From JAAZNF01 sp964561025 (GTDB lineage: Bacteria; Myxococcota; B64-G9): DNA of 13,669 bases. Below, piece after piece: positions 1-7,588 of the stretch. Under the pieces are notes generated by a model. The model was given only the letters and a program-made list of their open reading frames with translations, was not told the origin of the DNA and searched no databases. Position 1 is the first letter of the stretch, and every line of letters begins with the position of its first letter. Position numbers and translations under genes: made by a program. The DNA is taken from assembly GCA_964561025.1 (NCBI GenBank), contig CAZLNM010000122.1, positions 1 through 13,669 of the forward strand, in the 5' to 3' direction.

Positions 1-120
1 CTGTACTTCTGGTACGGCACGGCCACGCTGAAAAACAGCATCGTCTCGCAGAACAACTCCCAGGGCATCTACACCTACTCGACGAACTACACCGCCCGCT
101 ACAACAACGTGTGGGGCAAC
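1..120 (+). repeat. Long intragenic direct repeat, copy A (cut by window edge)
   Basis: This stretch aligns without gaps to 889-1008, 888 bp (296 codons) downstream in the same frame. It encodes one beta-helix coil segment starting LYFWYGTATLKNS. Differences are few and clustered near the 3' end, from the NS to SS change at codon 19 onward. The true left end may lie upstream of the window. Confidence 0.93.
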
Positions 121-3100
121 GTAAGCGGCAACCAGAACGGCGGCACGAACTCGGTGAGCGCCAACCCCCTGTACGCCGACCCCTCGGGGTTCGACCTGCG
201 GCCGACGCACCGCTCGCCGGGGCGCAAGCTCGGCGAGGGCGGGACGCTCCAGGGGGCGGTCCCCTACGACGGGGCGCAGACGCCGAAGAACGTCGGCTAC
301 ATCTGGGAGAACTGGGACATCGGGCCGGGGGACTTTTTGGTGGAGGGCGACCTCACGGTGACGCCGGGGGTGACGCTGACCATCGCTCCGGGGACGAACC
401 TCATCTTCACCCAGAGCGACTACATGGTGTCGAACGACACGTTGAATGAGCTTCGGGTGCAGGGGACGCTGGTGGCGGACGGGACGGCGAGCCAGAAGAT
501 CGCCTTCCGGCCGCAGAGCGGGACGGCGGGGGCCTGGTACGGGATCGTGGCGCTCGCGGGCGCGTCGGTGACGGTGGACAACGCCACCATCGAGAAGGCG
601 AAGTACGGGCTGCACAACTACGCCACGGGGACGATGATCACCCAGAGCGAGATCACGGGGAGCGGGACGGCGGGGCTCTACGCGAACCAGGGCACCCTGA
701 CGGGCGACGCGCTGTTCTTGCACCACAACGGCACCTCGAGTTCGAGCACCGCCGTGAGCGTGGCCAGCGGCGCCTCCGCCTCGCTCACCAACGCGCTCAT
801 CTACCGGAACACCGGCTACGGGGTGTACTCGGACTCGGCGACCACCAGCCTCATAAACTGCACCGTCCACGCCAACTCGAGCTACGGGCTGTACTTCTGG
901 TACGGCACGGCCACGCTGAAAAACAGCATCGTCTCGCAGAACAGCTCCCAGGGCATCTACACCTACTCGACGAATTATACCGCGAGCTACAACGACGTGT
1001 GGGGCAACACCGGCGGAAACTCGAACGGCGGCAGCAACAGCATCTCGCTGGATCCGATCTACGTGAACGCCACCGAGGACAACCTCCACCTCCAGCCCAA
1101 CAGCCCCTGCATCGACACCGGCACCGGCACCGGCGCGCCCGATCACGACATCGAGAACCAGCCGCGCCCGCTCCAGGGCCGCGATCCCGGCTCGCCGCTG
1201 TGGGACATGGGGGCCTACGAGTTCAACCGCACCGCCAACCGCTACCCGGTGGCCGACGCCGGCCCCAACCGCACCGTGATCAAGGACGAGCCGGCCAGTT
1301 TCTCCGGTAGCGGCTCCTACGACCCCGACGGCACCATCGTCTCGTACGCCTGGCAGTTCGGCGACGGCAACAACGGCAGCGGCCTGGACGTGACGCACAC
1401 CTACGCCACCGCCGGGACCTATACGCTCACCCTCACCGTGACCGACAACGGCGGGCTCACCGGGATCGACCGCGCCACCATCCACGTGAACACCCGGCCG
1501 GTGGCGCGCGGCGGCCCGGACAAGGTGGCCGAGATCAACGAGACGGTGTACTTCGACGGCAGCGCCTCCAGCGACGTGGACGGCACGGTGGTGGCCTGGC
1601 AATGGGACTTCGGCGACGGCCAGAACGCCTCCGGCGCCCTGGTCAACCACCGCTACAGCGCCAGCGGAAACTTCACCGTGACGCTGACCGTGACCGACGA
1701 CGACGGCGCCACCGGGCAGGACACCGTGCTGGTGCGGGTGGGCAGCCCCGGCGACACCACCGGCCCGGTCATCAGCCACACCCAGCTCGGCGAGCAGCCC
1801 GCGGGGCAAGACGTGACCGTGGTGGCCTCGCTCTCCGACGAGAACGGCATCGAATCCGCCGCGCTCTACTACCGGGTGACCGGCGCCGCCTCCTTCTCCC
1901 AGACCCAGCTCTCGCAGGTCGCGGGCAACCAGTACGCCGGGACCATCCCGGCCTCCGCGGTCACCACCGCCGGCGTGGACTACTACCTGTGGGCCCGCGA
2001 CGGCAGCTCCAACCAGAACGTGAGCACCTTGCCCGGCACCGCCCCGGCGGCGTTCTTCCACTTCAACGTGGTCAACCTCGACACCCAGCCGCCGGCCATC
2101 GCGCACACGCCGATCGGCGACGGCCAGCCGGAAGGGACCGCGGTAGCCGTGCAGGCCACGGTGACGGACGCAAGCGGCGTGGACTCGGTGCGCCTGTACT
2201 TCAAGGGCGGCTCGGCCATCGTGTTCTCCAGCGTGGCCATGAGCAACACCGGCGGCGACACCTGGCAGGCGAGCATCCCGGCGGCCTCGGCCTTGTGGCC
2301 GCGGGTGGAGTACTACCTGGAAGCCTCGGACCGGGCCGCCCCGGCCAACACCGGCACGCTGCCCGCGGACGCCCCGGTCACGACGTTCTCCTTCAGCGTC
2401 ACGCGCCAGATCGTGGCGCAGCCCGGCGACGTCATCGTCACCGAGATCATGGCGGACAGCAGCCTGCCCGAGCCGGCCAGCGAGTGGTTCGAGCTCTACA
2501 ACACCACCGCCAGCGACATCGACCTCACCGGCTGGGAGGTGCGCGACGACGGCTCGGATCGCTTCACCATCGGCGGCACGCTGCCGGTGATCATTTCGGC
2601 CCACGGCTACCTGGTGCTGGGCCGCTCCTCCGATCCCCAGGCGAACGGCTCGGTCCCGATGGACTACGTGTACGGCGGCATGCTGCTGGCGAACAGCACA
2701 GACGAGATCGAGCTTCGGGCCGGCGGGACGGTGGTGGACCGGGTGGCCTACAACAAGAGCGCGGGTTGGCCCATCACGGCCGGCGCCGCGCTGAGCCTGG
2801 ACCCGGCGCACAAGAACCACCAGGACAACGACGTGGCCGCCAACTGGTGCGGCGCCTCCGCCACCTGGGCCGGCGGCGACTTCGGCAGCCCCGGTGAGGA
2901 GAACCCGGCCTGTTCGACGCCGGACGACACCGAGGGGCCGGCGATCACCCACACCCCGGTGGCGAACGGCCAACCGGCGGGGCAGGACGTGAACATCCAG
3001 GCGGCGGTGAGCGACCCGAGCGGGGTGACCTCCGTCACCTGCCGCTACCGCCTCCAGGGCACGTCGGCCTGGACCGACCTTCCGCTGGCGAGCGTGGGAC

Positions 3101-4371
3101 AAAATCTCTACGCGGCCGCCATCCCCGGCGCCGCCGTGGCGCTGCCCGGCGTGGAGTATTATCTGGAGGCGGTGGACGCCTCCGCCAACCAGAACACCCG
3201 CACCCTGCCGGCCCAGGGCGCCTCCGCCCCGTTCGTGTTCGGCGTGACCCAGGAGACCGAGGACCGCGAGGGCCCGGCCATCTCGCACCAACCGGTGGCC
3301 GGCCCGGTGGAGGCGGGGACGGTGGTCCCCATCTCCGCGCTGGTGAGCGATCGTAGCTCTGTCGCCGGCGTCGACCTGTACTTCCGGGCCCGGGGCGCCG
3401 GAGCGTACCAGCACCTCGCCATGGCCGCCGGGACGGGCGGGCTCTACACCGCCGAGATCCCCGCGGCGGCGGTGATCCTGCCGGGCGTCGAGTACTATCT
3501 CCAGGCCACGGACGGATCCCCACTCGCGAACCTCACAAGCCTGCCGGCGGATTTCGCCGAAAGCCCCTTCTTCTTCGCGGTCCAGGACAGCACCGACCGC
3601 GACGGCCCGGTCATCGCCCACACGCCGCCCGCAGGGCCGGTGACCGAGGGCACGGCCATCGAGCTTCGCGCCACCGCCACCGACCCGAGCGGAGTCGAGG
3701 ACGTGACGGTGTGGGTGTACGACGCCACCCAGGCCGGGTTCTGGCCGCTGCGCGCCTCGCCCACCGGCACCGCGGGCGAATTCATGGCCACTGTGCCGGC
3801 CGCCGCGGTGCGCGTGCCAGAGCTCAAGTACTACATCGAGGCGATCGACTTCTCGCCCAACCAGAACAGCTCCCGCCTCCCGGCGAACGCCCCGGACGGG
3901 GCCTTCAGCGTGACCGTCGATGAGAACACCTCGCTCGACCGCGACCCGCCGGTGATCTCCGGTGTCCAGGCCGAGCCGGATCCCGCGCGCGTCAAGGCCG
4001 CCGTCGCCGTCCAGGCCAGCATCACCGATACGTCGGGCATCAAGCAGGCGCGGCTCTTCTTCCGCATGCGGGGAACGCAGGCCTTCCTGTCCGTGGACAT
4101 GGCGGAGAGAACCGGCGGCGTCTTCTTGGGTGAGATCCCGGCCGCGGTGGTGGAGCGCGGGGTGCTGGAGTTCTACATCGAGGCCAAGGACGACTCGACG
4201 CTCGAGAACACCGCCCGCTCGCCGGCCGACGCGCCGAACTCGCTGCACTTTATCGAGGTGGTGGAGGACGAGCTTCCCACCGACGGCGGCTGCGGCTGCG
4301 GGAGCGGACCGGCGGGGATTTCCCTGCTGCCCCTGGTATTCTTGCTGCGCCGCCGGCGCCGCCTGGATTGA
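1..4371 (+). CDS. Giant secreted beta-helix/PKD/Ig-like/lamin-tail protein with MYXO-CTERM tail (5' partial)
   Basis: The frame is open from base 1, so the start is upstream; 1456 residues are visible. A GTG at 109 is only an internal Val with no ribosome site. Domains in order (window residues): right-handed beta-helix at about 1-405, with NG/GI turn repeats and choice-of-anchor-Q-like blocks (NPLYADP, SPCIDTG, WDMGAYEF); PKD domains at about 415-498 and 499-580 (WQFGDG and WDFGDG cores); Ig-like repeats at 585-692 and 695-805; a lamin-tail domain at 808-972 (VIVTEIMA, EWFELYN, DLTGWEV); four more Ig-like repeats at about 976-1422, each carrying an IPA..V...EYYLEA..D pattern; and a MYXO-CTERM-type tail. 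Such proteins are exported and surface-anchored or released; adhesion or polysaccharide binding is plausible but not shown. No catalytic residues are recognised. Gly codon preference changes inside the beta-helix, and a 120-bp segment is duplicated. The domain calls are firm; the biological role is unknown. Confidence 0.95.
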   Translation: MYFWYGTATLKNSIVSQNNSQGIYTYSTNYTARYNNVWGNVSGNQNGGTNSVSANPLYADPSGFDLRPTHRSPGRKLGEGGTLQGAVPYDGAQTPKNVGYIWENWDIGPGDFLVEGDLTVTPGVTLTIAPGTNLIFTQSDYMVSNDTLNELRVQGTLVADGTASQKIAFRPQSGTAGAWYGIVALAGASVTVDNATIEKAKYGLHNYATGTMITQSEITGSGTAGLYANQGTLTGDALFLHHNGTSSSSTAVSVASGASASLTNALIYRNTGYGVYSDSATTSLINCTVHANSSYGLYFWYGTATLKNSIVSQNSSQGIYTYSTNYTASYNDVWGNTGGNSNGGSNSISLDPIYVNATEDNLHLQPNSPCIDTGTGTGAPDHDIENQPRPLQGRDPGSPLWDMGAYEFNRTANRYPVADAGPNRTVIKDEPASFSGSGSYDPDGTIVSYAWQFGDGNNGSGLDVTHTYATAGTYTLTLTVTDNGGLTGIDRATIHVNTRPVARGGPDKVAEINETVYFDGSASSDVDGTVVAWQWDFGDGQNASGALVNHRYSASGNFTVTLTVTDDDGATGQDTVLVRVGSPGDTTGPVISHTQLGEQPAGQDVTVVASLSDENGIESAALYYRVTGAASFSQTQLSQVAGNQYAGTIPASAVTTAGVDYYLWARDGSSNQNVSTLPGTAPAAFFHFNVVNLDTQPPAIAHTPIGDGQPEGTAVAVQATVTDASGVDSVRLYFKGGSAIVFSSVAMSNTGGDTWQASIPAASALWPRVEYYLEASDRAAPANTGTLPADAPVTTFSFSVTRQIVAQPGDVIVTEIMADSSLPEPASEWFELYNTTASDIDLTGWEVRDDGSDRFTIGGTLPVIISAHGYLVLGRSSDPQANGSVPMDYVYGGMLLANSTDEIELRAGGTVVDRVAYNKSAGWPITAGAALSLDPAHKNHQDNDVAANWCGASATWAGGDFGSPGEENPACSTPDDTEGPAITHTPVANGQPAGQDVNIQAAVSDPSGVTSVTCRYRLQGTSAWTDLPLASVGQNLYAAAIPGAAVALPGVEYYLEAVDASANQNTRTLPAQGASAPFVFGVTQETEDREGPAISHQPVAGPVEAGTVVPISALVSDRSSVAGVDLYFRARGAGAYQHLAMAAGTGGLYTAEIPAAAVILPGVEYYLQATDGSPLANLTSLPADFAESPFFFAVQDSTDRDGPVIAHTPPAGPVTEGTAIELRATATDPSGVEDVTVWVYDATQAGFWPLRASPTGTAGEFMATVPAAAVRVPELKYYIEAIDFSPNQNSSRLPANAPDGAFSVTVDENTSLDRDPPVISGVQAEPDPARVKAAVAVQASITDTSGIKQARLFFRMRGTQAFLSVDMAERTGGVFLGEIPAAVVERGVLEFYIEAKDDSTLENTARSPADAPNSLHFIEVVEDELPTDGGCGCGSGPAGISLLPLVFLLRRRRRLD
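889..1008 (+). repeat. Long intragenic direct repeat, copy B
   Basis: Partner of bases 1-120. The first 55 bases are identical; differences from copy A are one in codon 19 (aac/agc) and several in the stretch encoding NYTARYNN versus NYTASYND. Similarity falls off after the shared VWGN codons, leaving only protein-level resemblance (GGTNSVSANP versus GGSNSISLDP). The repeat therefore lies within a larger diverged duplication of a beta-helix module. Confidence 0.93.
4282..4368 (+). other. MYXO-CTERM-type sorting tail
   Basis: The last 29 codons of the giant protein encode a GGCGCGSG cysteine motif, a short hydrophobic helix (SLLPLVFLL) and an RRRRR cluster ending in LD. This is the tripartite layout of MYXO-CTERM tails, which in Myxococcota are thought to be processed by a myxosortase after or at the Cys motif, leaving the protein attached to the envelope or released. 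The hydrophobic part is short compared with many members of the family. Confidence 0.85.
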
Positions 4372-4427
4372 CCGGCTGATTTCGCCCGCCCCACCCCTCC
4401 CAACAACTTGAAATAACTACACAAACA

Positions 4428-4471
4428 CAGGGGACAGGCCCCTGCCTTTCAGGGGACAGGCCCCTGCCTTT
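4428..4471 (+). repeat. Two perfect tandem 22-bp REP-like units (possible terminator hairpins)
   Basis: Units 4428-4449 and 4450-4471 are identical and directly adjacent. Each begins with CAGGGG-ACAGG-CCCCTG, a perfect 6-bp stem with a 5-nt loop, followed by CCTTT. They lie 57 bp after the stop of the upstream gene, so they could act as tandem terminators, although the T tract is weak. The core GGGGACAGGCCC recurs twice further on, and a decayed relative (GGCCCCTGCCCTT) follows at about 4482-4494. Confidence 0.9.
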
Positions 4472-4577
4472 ACCTGCCCATGGCCCCTGCCCTTGGTTAC
4501 TTGGTTAATCCATCGGGCCAAGAAAATTGCATCTGGGCCACAAGCAACTTCTTTTTTGACCGGTCACGAGCCCGAAG

Positions 4578-4594
4578 AACCAGCTTGGCTGGTT
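4578..4594. other. Short perfect hairpin AACCAGC-TTG-GCTGGTT
   Basis: A 7-bp perfect stem with a 3-nt loop sits in the AT-richer centre of the convergent intergenic region. A run of five T occurs at 4608-4612, 13 nt past the stem, too far for a standard intrinsic terminator. GCTGGTT recurs beside the third REP-like copy at 4658-4664, which suggests it belongs to the same repeat element. Confidence 0.5.
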
Positions 4595-4644
4595 ACACCC
4601 GTATGTCTTTTTACTCAACCCACCGTAATACTAAGAGAAACTCT

Positions 4645-4656
4645 GGGGACAGGCCC
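4645..4656 (+). repeat. REP-like core, copy 3
   Basis: GGGGACAGGCCC in the same orientation as the tandem pair upstream. The flanking bases differ (CTCT before, TGCTGG after), so the stem is shorter than in copies 1 and 2. Confidence 0.85.
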
Positions 4657-4679
4657 TGCTGGTTCTCTGGGGAAACAAC

Positions 4680-4691
4680 GGGGACAGGCCC
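4680..4691 (+). repeat. REP-like core, copy 4
   Basis: GGGGACAGGCCC again in the same orientation, 35 bp after copy 3, followed by TGGTTCGCTGG. With copies 1 and 2 it brackets the AT-richer centre, and it lies 41 bp past the 3' end of the minus-strand glycosyltransferase gene. Confidence 0.85.
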
Positions 4692-4731
4692 TGGTTCGCT
4701 GGTCCACAAAAGGTGACCGAAGGTGACTGCC

Positions 4732-6471
4732 TCAGCCCTTGCTCTTTCGCTTGCGGGGCGGCCTGGAGGCGGGGCGAGGAGTTTCTCCGTCGAGCGGCTG
4801 GATGTCTTCTTCCGATACCAGCTCGAGCTGCTCGTCTTCCGGCGGGAGCACCGGCCCTTCTTCCATCCGTTTGGTGGGAACACCCTCCGGCGCGACGGCC
4901 TCTTTCTGCGCCTCGACGGGGAACGGCGGCCCGCCCAGCAGAAACCCCTGGCGCAGGTTCGGCGCGGTGTCGGGGATGCGGGCCTGCGAGGCCTCGACCA
5001 CCTGCCAGTCGTCGGCGTCCGCGGCCTTCGGCCCCGGCGGCTCCTTGTCCGGGGAGGTGAAGTTGAGCTCCGGCTCGTCTTCTTTGCTTTCCGCCTCGGC
5101 CGGAAGCGGGGGCGGGGCGGGCTCTGCAACGACGGGCCGGGCGTGGGCCATCTTCGCCAGCCGATCCGGCGGAAGCGGCGCGGTGTCTCCGCTCCCGGCC
5201 TCGGTGAACGACACCGGGGTCTCGGCGTCCTGGTCCTTGCGGGGAACACGCGGCAGGGTATCCTCACCGGGCGCGGCCGGCGCTTCCTTCGGCACCGGCT
5301 CGCCGGCGAGTTCACGGTAGAGCGAGAGCAGGCGCTCCGGGCCGTACAGCGGGAACCACTCGCGCTCGAGCCTGTCCCGGCCCTGGTTTCCGAGCTGCGA
5401 GGCCAGCTCGCGGTCCAGGAGGACCTTTTGTAGGCATTCCGCGAGCGCGCCGGCGTCGCCGGGCGGGTAGAGCAGCCCATGAACGCCGTGCTCCATGAGC
5501 CCGCGTAGCGCCGGCTGGTGGGCGGCGACAATCGCCCGCCGCGCGGCCATATACACCAGGATCTTGTGCGGCACTCGCGCCGCGAGCCGGTTGTGCTCGT
5601 GATTTCCCAAAGGACAGACGCACACCCAGGCACGATCCAGGAGCTTCGGCAGCTCCTCGAACGGGACCGGCGGCACGTGCTCCACCACCTTCGCCAGACC
5701 CAGCATCTGGACCTTGCCCATGGTCTCCTCGAACCACGGCGACTCGCGCGGCGAGACCAGGAGAAGCCGCGTGGGGATCTGCCGGGGCAGCCGGGCGATG
5801 GCCGCGAGCAGCGTGTTGACCCCCTGCCAGGGCATGAGGCTCCCCAGGTACAGGACGACGCCGGTCTGCCCCGGCCCCGACTGGGAGCCCGCGAAAGGCG
5901 CCGGATCGAACCACGGCGGGTGGAGATCAATGACGCGACCCAGGATCCCCCGGCGCACGAGCTGCTCGCGTAGCAGGCCGGAGCCCGCCAGCACGCGGTC
6001 CGCCAGAGACAGGCTCTTCTCCTCCTGCTGCTTGAGCGAATAGGACCCCTCGATGGTGCGGGCGTCGCGCGGCGAGGTGGTGGACAGATCGACCGAGGGG
6101 AGCGACAGCGGCTCGATGATCAGCTTGTACCCCAGCGATTTCTTGCGCTGCGAGAGCACCATGCCGTCCCACAGCCCCGTGGCGTGGCACACCCGGTAGT
6201 CCTCGGAATCGAGCTGGCGGTTGAGGGCGCGTTGAAAGGCCTTGATGGACTCGGGCAGCGTTCCACCCGTCGGCACCCGCAGGAGCCTGGCGCCGAAGAA
6301 GCGCTCGATGTGGGACAGGGACTCGGTCTTGAGCGACAGCACATCCACATCGAAGTACCTGGAAAGAATGCGGATTTCCTCGGCGAGCCAGCAGGAGTTG
6401 CCATTCGGCGCGGGCACGGTGAGAAAGCCGCTGAGCAGGATCTTCGTCTTCTTTTCTTCCGGTGGACCCAT
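4732..6471 (-). CDS. GT4-like glycosyltransferase with long disordered C-terminal tail
   Basis: A 579-residue protein. Residues 1-390 form a two-lobe GT-B fold: an N-lobe starting KTKILLSGF and a C-lobe starting VVLYLGSLMPWQGVNTLLAA at about 205, then PHKILVYMAARRAIVA at 301-316 and HGLLYPPGD near 331-339. Family members move a sugar from a nucleotide-sugar donor, usually at the cytoplasmic membrane face. The usual Glu of the K..EYMA.G donor motif is Val306 and the Gly is Arg311, so activity is uncertain. Residues 391-579 are rich in Pro, Glu and Ala, lack any recognised domain, and end in a basic patch (RPPRKRKSKG). The start at 6471 precedes the first beta strand closely; only a weak GAGA lies upstream, so it may be translated with the gene 51 bp upstream. 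There is no signal peptide or membrane helix. Substrates cannot be inferred. Confidence 0.9.
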   Translation of the reverse strand: MGPPEEKKTKILLSGFLTVPAPNGNSCWLAEEIRILSRYFDVDVLSLKTESLSHIERFFGARLLRVPTGGTLPESIKAFQRALNRQLDSEDYRVCHATGLWDGMVLSQRKKSLGYKLIIEPLSLPSVDLSTTSPRDARTIEGSYSLKQQEEKSLSLADRVLAGSGLLREQLVRRGILGRVIDLHPPWFDPAPFAGSQSGPGQTGVVLYLGSLMPWQGVNTLLAAIARLPRQIPTRLLLVSPRESPWFEETMGKVQMLGLAKVVEHVPPVPFEELPKLLDRAWVCVCPLGNHEHNRLAARVPHKILVYMAARRAIVAAHQPALRGLMEHGVHGLLYPPGDAGALAECLQKVLLDRELASQLGNQGRDRLEREWFPLYGPERLLSLYRELAGEPVPKEAPAAPGEDTLPRVPRKDQDAETPVSFTEAGSGDTAPLPPDRLAKMAHARPVVAEPAPPPLPAEAESKEDEPELNFTSPDKEPPGPKAADADDWQVVEASQARIPDTAPNLRQGFLLGGPPFPVEAQKEAVAPEGVPTKRMEEGPVLPPEDEQLELVSEEDIQPLDGETPRPASRPPRKRKSKG

Positions 6472-6522
6472 GAGGAGTTCTCAAGACAAATGATAAACTC
6501 GCCGGCCCGCCGCGCCCATCGG

Positions 6523-7542
6523 TCAGCTGGCCACGCTCGAATCGCGCGTAAGGGGCAGCGGTAGTTGCTCCGGCGCAGACAGCGCCAGGATCTCGCGATT
6601 GCGCCGGGAGAGGATCTCCGCGGTCGCCCCCGCCCCCGGCCCGAAGAGAAAAACCCGCCGCGGCGAGCACTCCTCGAGGTACCGCTCGAGCATCCCGAAG
6701 TCCGCGTGCAGCGAGATGGCGAAGGCACGGTCCAGCCCTTCGCGCTCACAAAACCCCGGCACAAGCGACCACCCGCTAGCCGCGGCCAGACGGACGCGAG
6801 CGTTCCTCCGCAGGCGCGCCTTGGCCGTACGCGACGGCCCCGCCAGGAGAACCTCGCCCGGCTTCGGGACACTGCGGGCCCGCCTCACGCCAGAAAGGTC
6901 TATGCCCGTCACCGCCTGGACGCGCCGGCAGGCCTCGAGGACCCTCCGCTCGGCACGGACAGACAATCCGCGAGAGAGAAGCAACAATGCGATTTCCTGA
7001 GACTTTCCCGTCTCGGAGCACAAGAACACGGGGATCTCGCCGGCGTTTATGACTTTTTCGACCCACTCTACCAGGGAGGATTCCTCTTCTTCCCTGGGGG
7101 GGAGCCGGAGACGAGGTTCGAACATCGCGTGCAGAATGAGCACGTCCGCCGGAGGGATCTCGGCCGCCTGGGCGCAGCGGCTCGACGAAAGCGAAAAATG
7201 GCCGGTATAGACAATCCGCTCCGCTCGGTGCTCCACGACGAGCTGCGCCGAGCCCGCGATGTGGCCGGCGGGGACCAGCATGAGCCCGAGTTCGCCGAGG
7301 GCGAACGAGCGGTGGTAGGGGCACAGCAGGGTCCGGGCCTTGTGGAGCCGCGGGCGGACCAGCGCGGCCGTGATCGGGGTCGTGAGGATCTTCCGGTGAG
7401 GGACCGGCCGGGCGAAGTGCGCGTGGGACAGAAAACAGAGGTCCGCGCGCCGAGGGGCGTCGAACCACAACACGGTCCCCAGGAGGTGAAGTCCGCGGTT
7501 GTATTCGACGCGAGCGGATGAACTCGTCCTTCGCGGCGGCAT
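6523..7542 (-). CDS. Metallo-beta-lactamase/beta-CASP protein, LEXO-like, with degenerate metal-binding motifs
   Basis: A 339-residue protein, the usual size for ligase-associated DNA exonucleases. Recognisable family blocks: GLHLLGTVLWFDAPRRAD (17-34), SHAHFARP (39-46), PAGHIAGSAQLVVEH (91-105), YTGHF (112-116), SETGKSQEIALLL (176-188) and ISLHADFGMLERYLEE (276-291). Active relatives use these blocks to bind two metals and cut DNA or RNA. Here HxHxDH reads HAHFAR, the motif 4 Asp is His115, the beta-CASP motif A acidic residue is His138, and motif C reads VFLFGPG without His; only His40, His42, His94 and the motif B His279 remain. It is therefore probably a pseudo-nuclease, perhaps a structural or regulatory subunit as CPSF-100 is in eukaryotes. 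The start at 7542 has GAGG 7 nt upstream. It is first in a two-gene minus-strand unit and divergent from the PqqD-like gene. No ligase or Lhr-type helicase gene is nearby. Confidence 0.9.
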   Translation of the reverse strand: MPPRRTSSSARVEYNRGLHLLGTVLWFDAPRRADLCFLSHAHFARPVPHRKILTTPITAALVRPRLHKARTLLCPYHRSFALGELGLMLVPAGHIAGSAQLVVEHRAERIVYTGHFSLSSSRCAQAAEIPPADVLILHAMFEPRLRLPPREEEESSLVEWVEKVINAGEIPVFLCSETGKSQEIALLLLSRGLSVRAERRVLEACRRVQAVTGIDLSGVRRARSVPKPGEVLLAGPSRTAKARLRRNARVRLAAASGWSLVPGFCEREGLDRAFAISLHADFGMLERYLEECSPRRVFLFGPGAGATAEILSRRNREILALSAPEQLPLPLTRDSSVAS

Positions 7543-7559
7543 TTATCGACCTCGCGGCG

Positions 7560-7588
7560 AATCTAGTCGCGCGTGATCGGCCTGTCAA
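7560..7588 (-). promoter_or_regulatory. Candidate sigma70-type promoter for the minus-strand pair
   Basis: Read on the minus strand: TTGACA (7588-7583), a 17-nt spacer, then TAGATT (7565-7560), matching 6/6 and 4/6 of the consensus. Transcription would start near 7553, leaving an extremely short leader that overlaps the GAGG ribosome site at 7553-7550; this weakens the call. Confidence 0.45.

Larger units (their letters stand above)
4372..4731. other. Convergent intergenic region with REP-like repeats
   Basis: These 360 bp separate the 3' ends of two convergent genes. No credible gene is present; the short open frames here have no domain, ribosome site or coding-like codon use. The centre is markedly poorer in GC than its surroundings (26 of 60 bases are G or C at 4501-4560). 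It holds four same-orientation copies of GGGGACAGGCCC and a 7-bp stem hairpin at 4578-4594. Transcription from both sides must stop here, yet I see no classical terminator with a long T tract. Confidence 0.8.

Noticed and set aside
109..111. GTG as the start of the first gene
   Set aside because: The frame continues open to base 1, the residues before it continue the beta-helix repeat, and no ribosome site precedes it.
4428..4471. CRISPR array, suggested by the tandem 22-bp repeats
   Set aside because: The units are directly adjacent without spacers, and the other two copies are irregularly placed.
4480..4726. Two small plus-strand open frames in the convergent intergenic region
   Set aside because: They cover REP-like repeats, have no ribosome site and no recognisable product.
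4611..5930. Minus-strand open frame of 439 codons overlapping the glycosyltransferase
   Set aside because: The product is almost only Arg, Ser, Pro and Thr; the overlapping frame encodes a clear GT-B fold.
6523..7542. PqqB, suggested by an MBL-fold gene beside a PqqD-like gene
   Set aside because: The sequence follows the beta-CASP/LEXO pattern (PAGHIAGSAQ, YTG.F, SLHADF) and no other pqq gene is present, so a PQQ synthesis locus is not supported.
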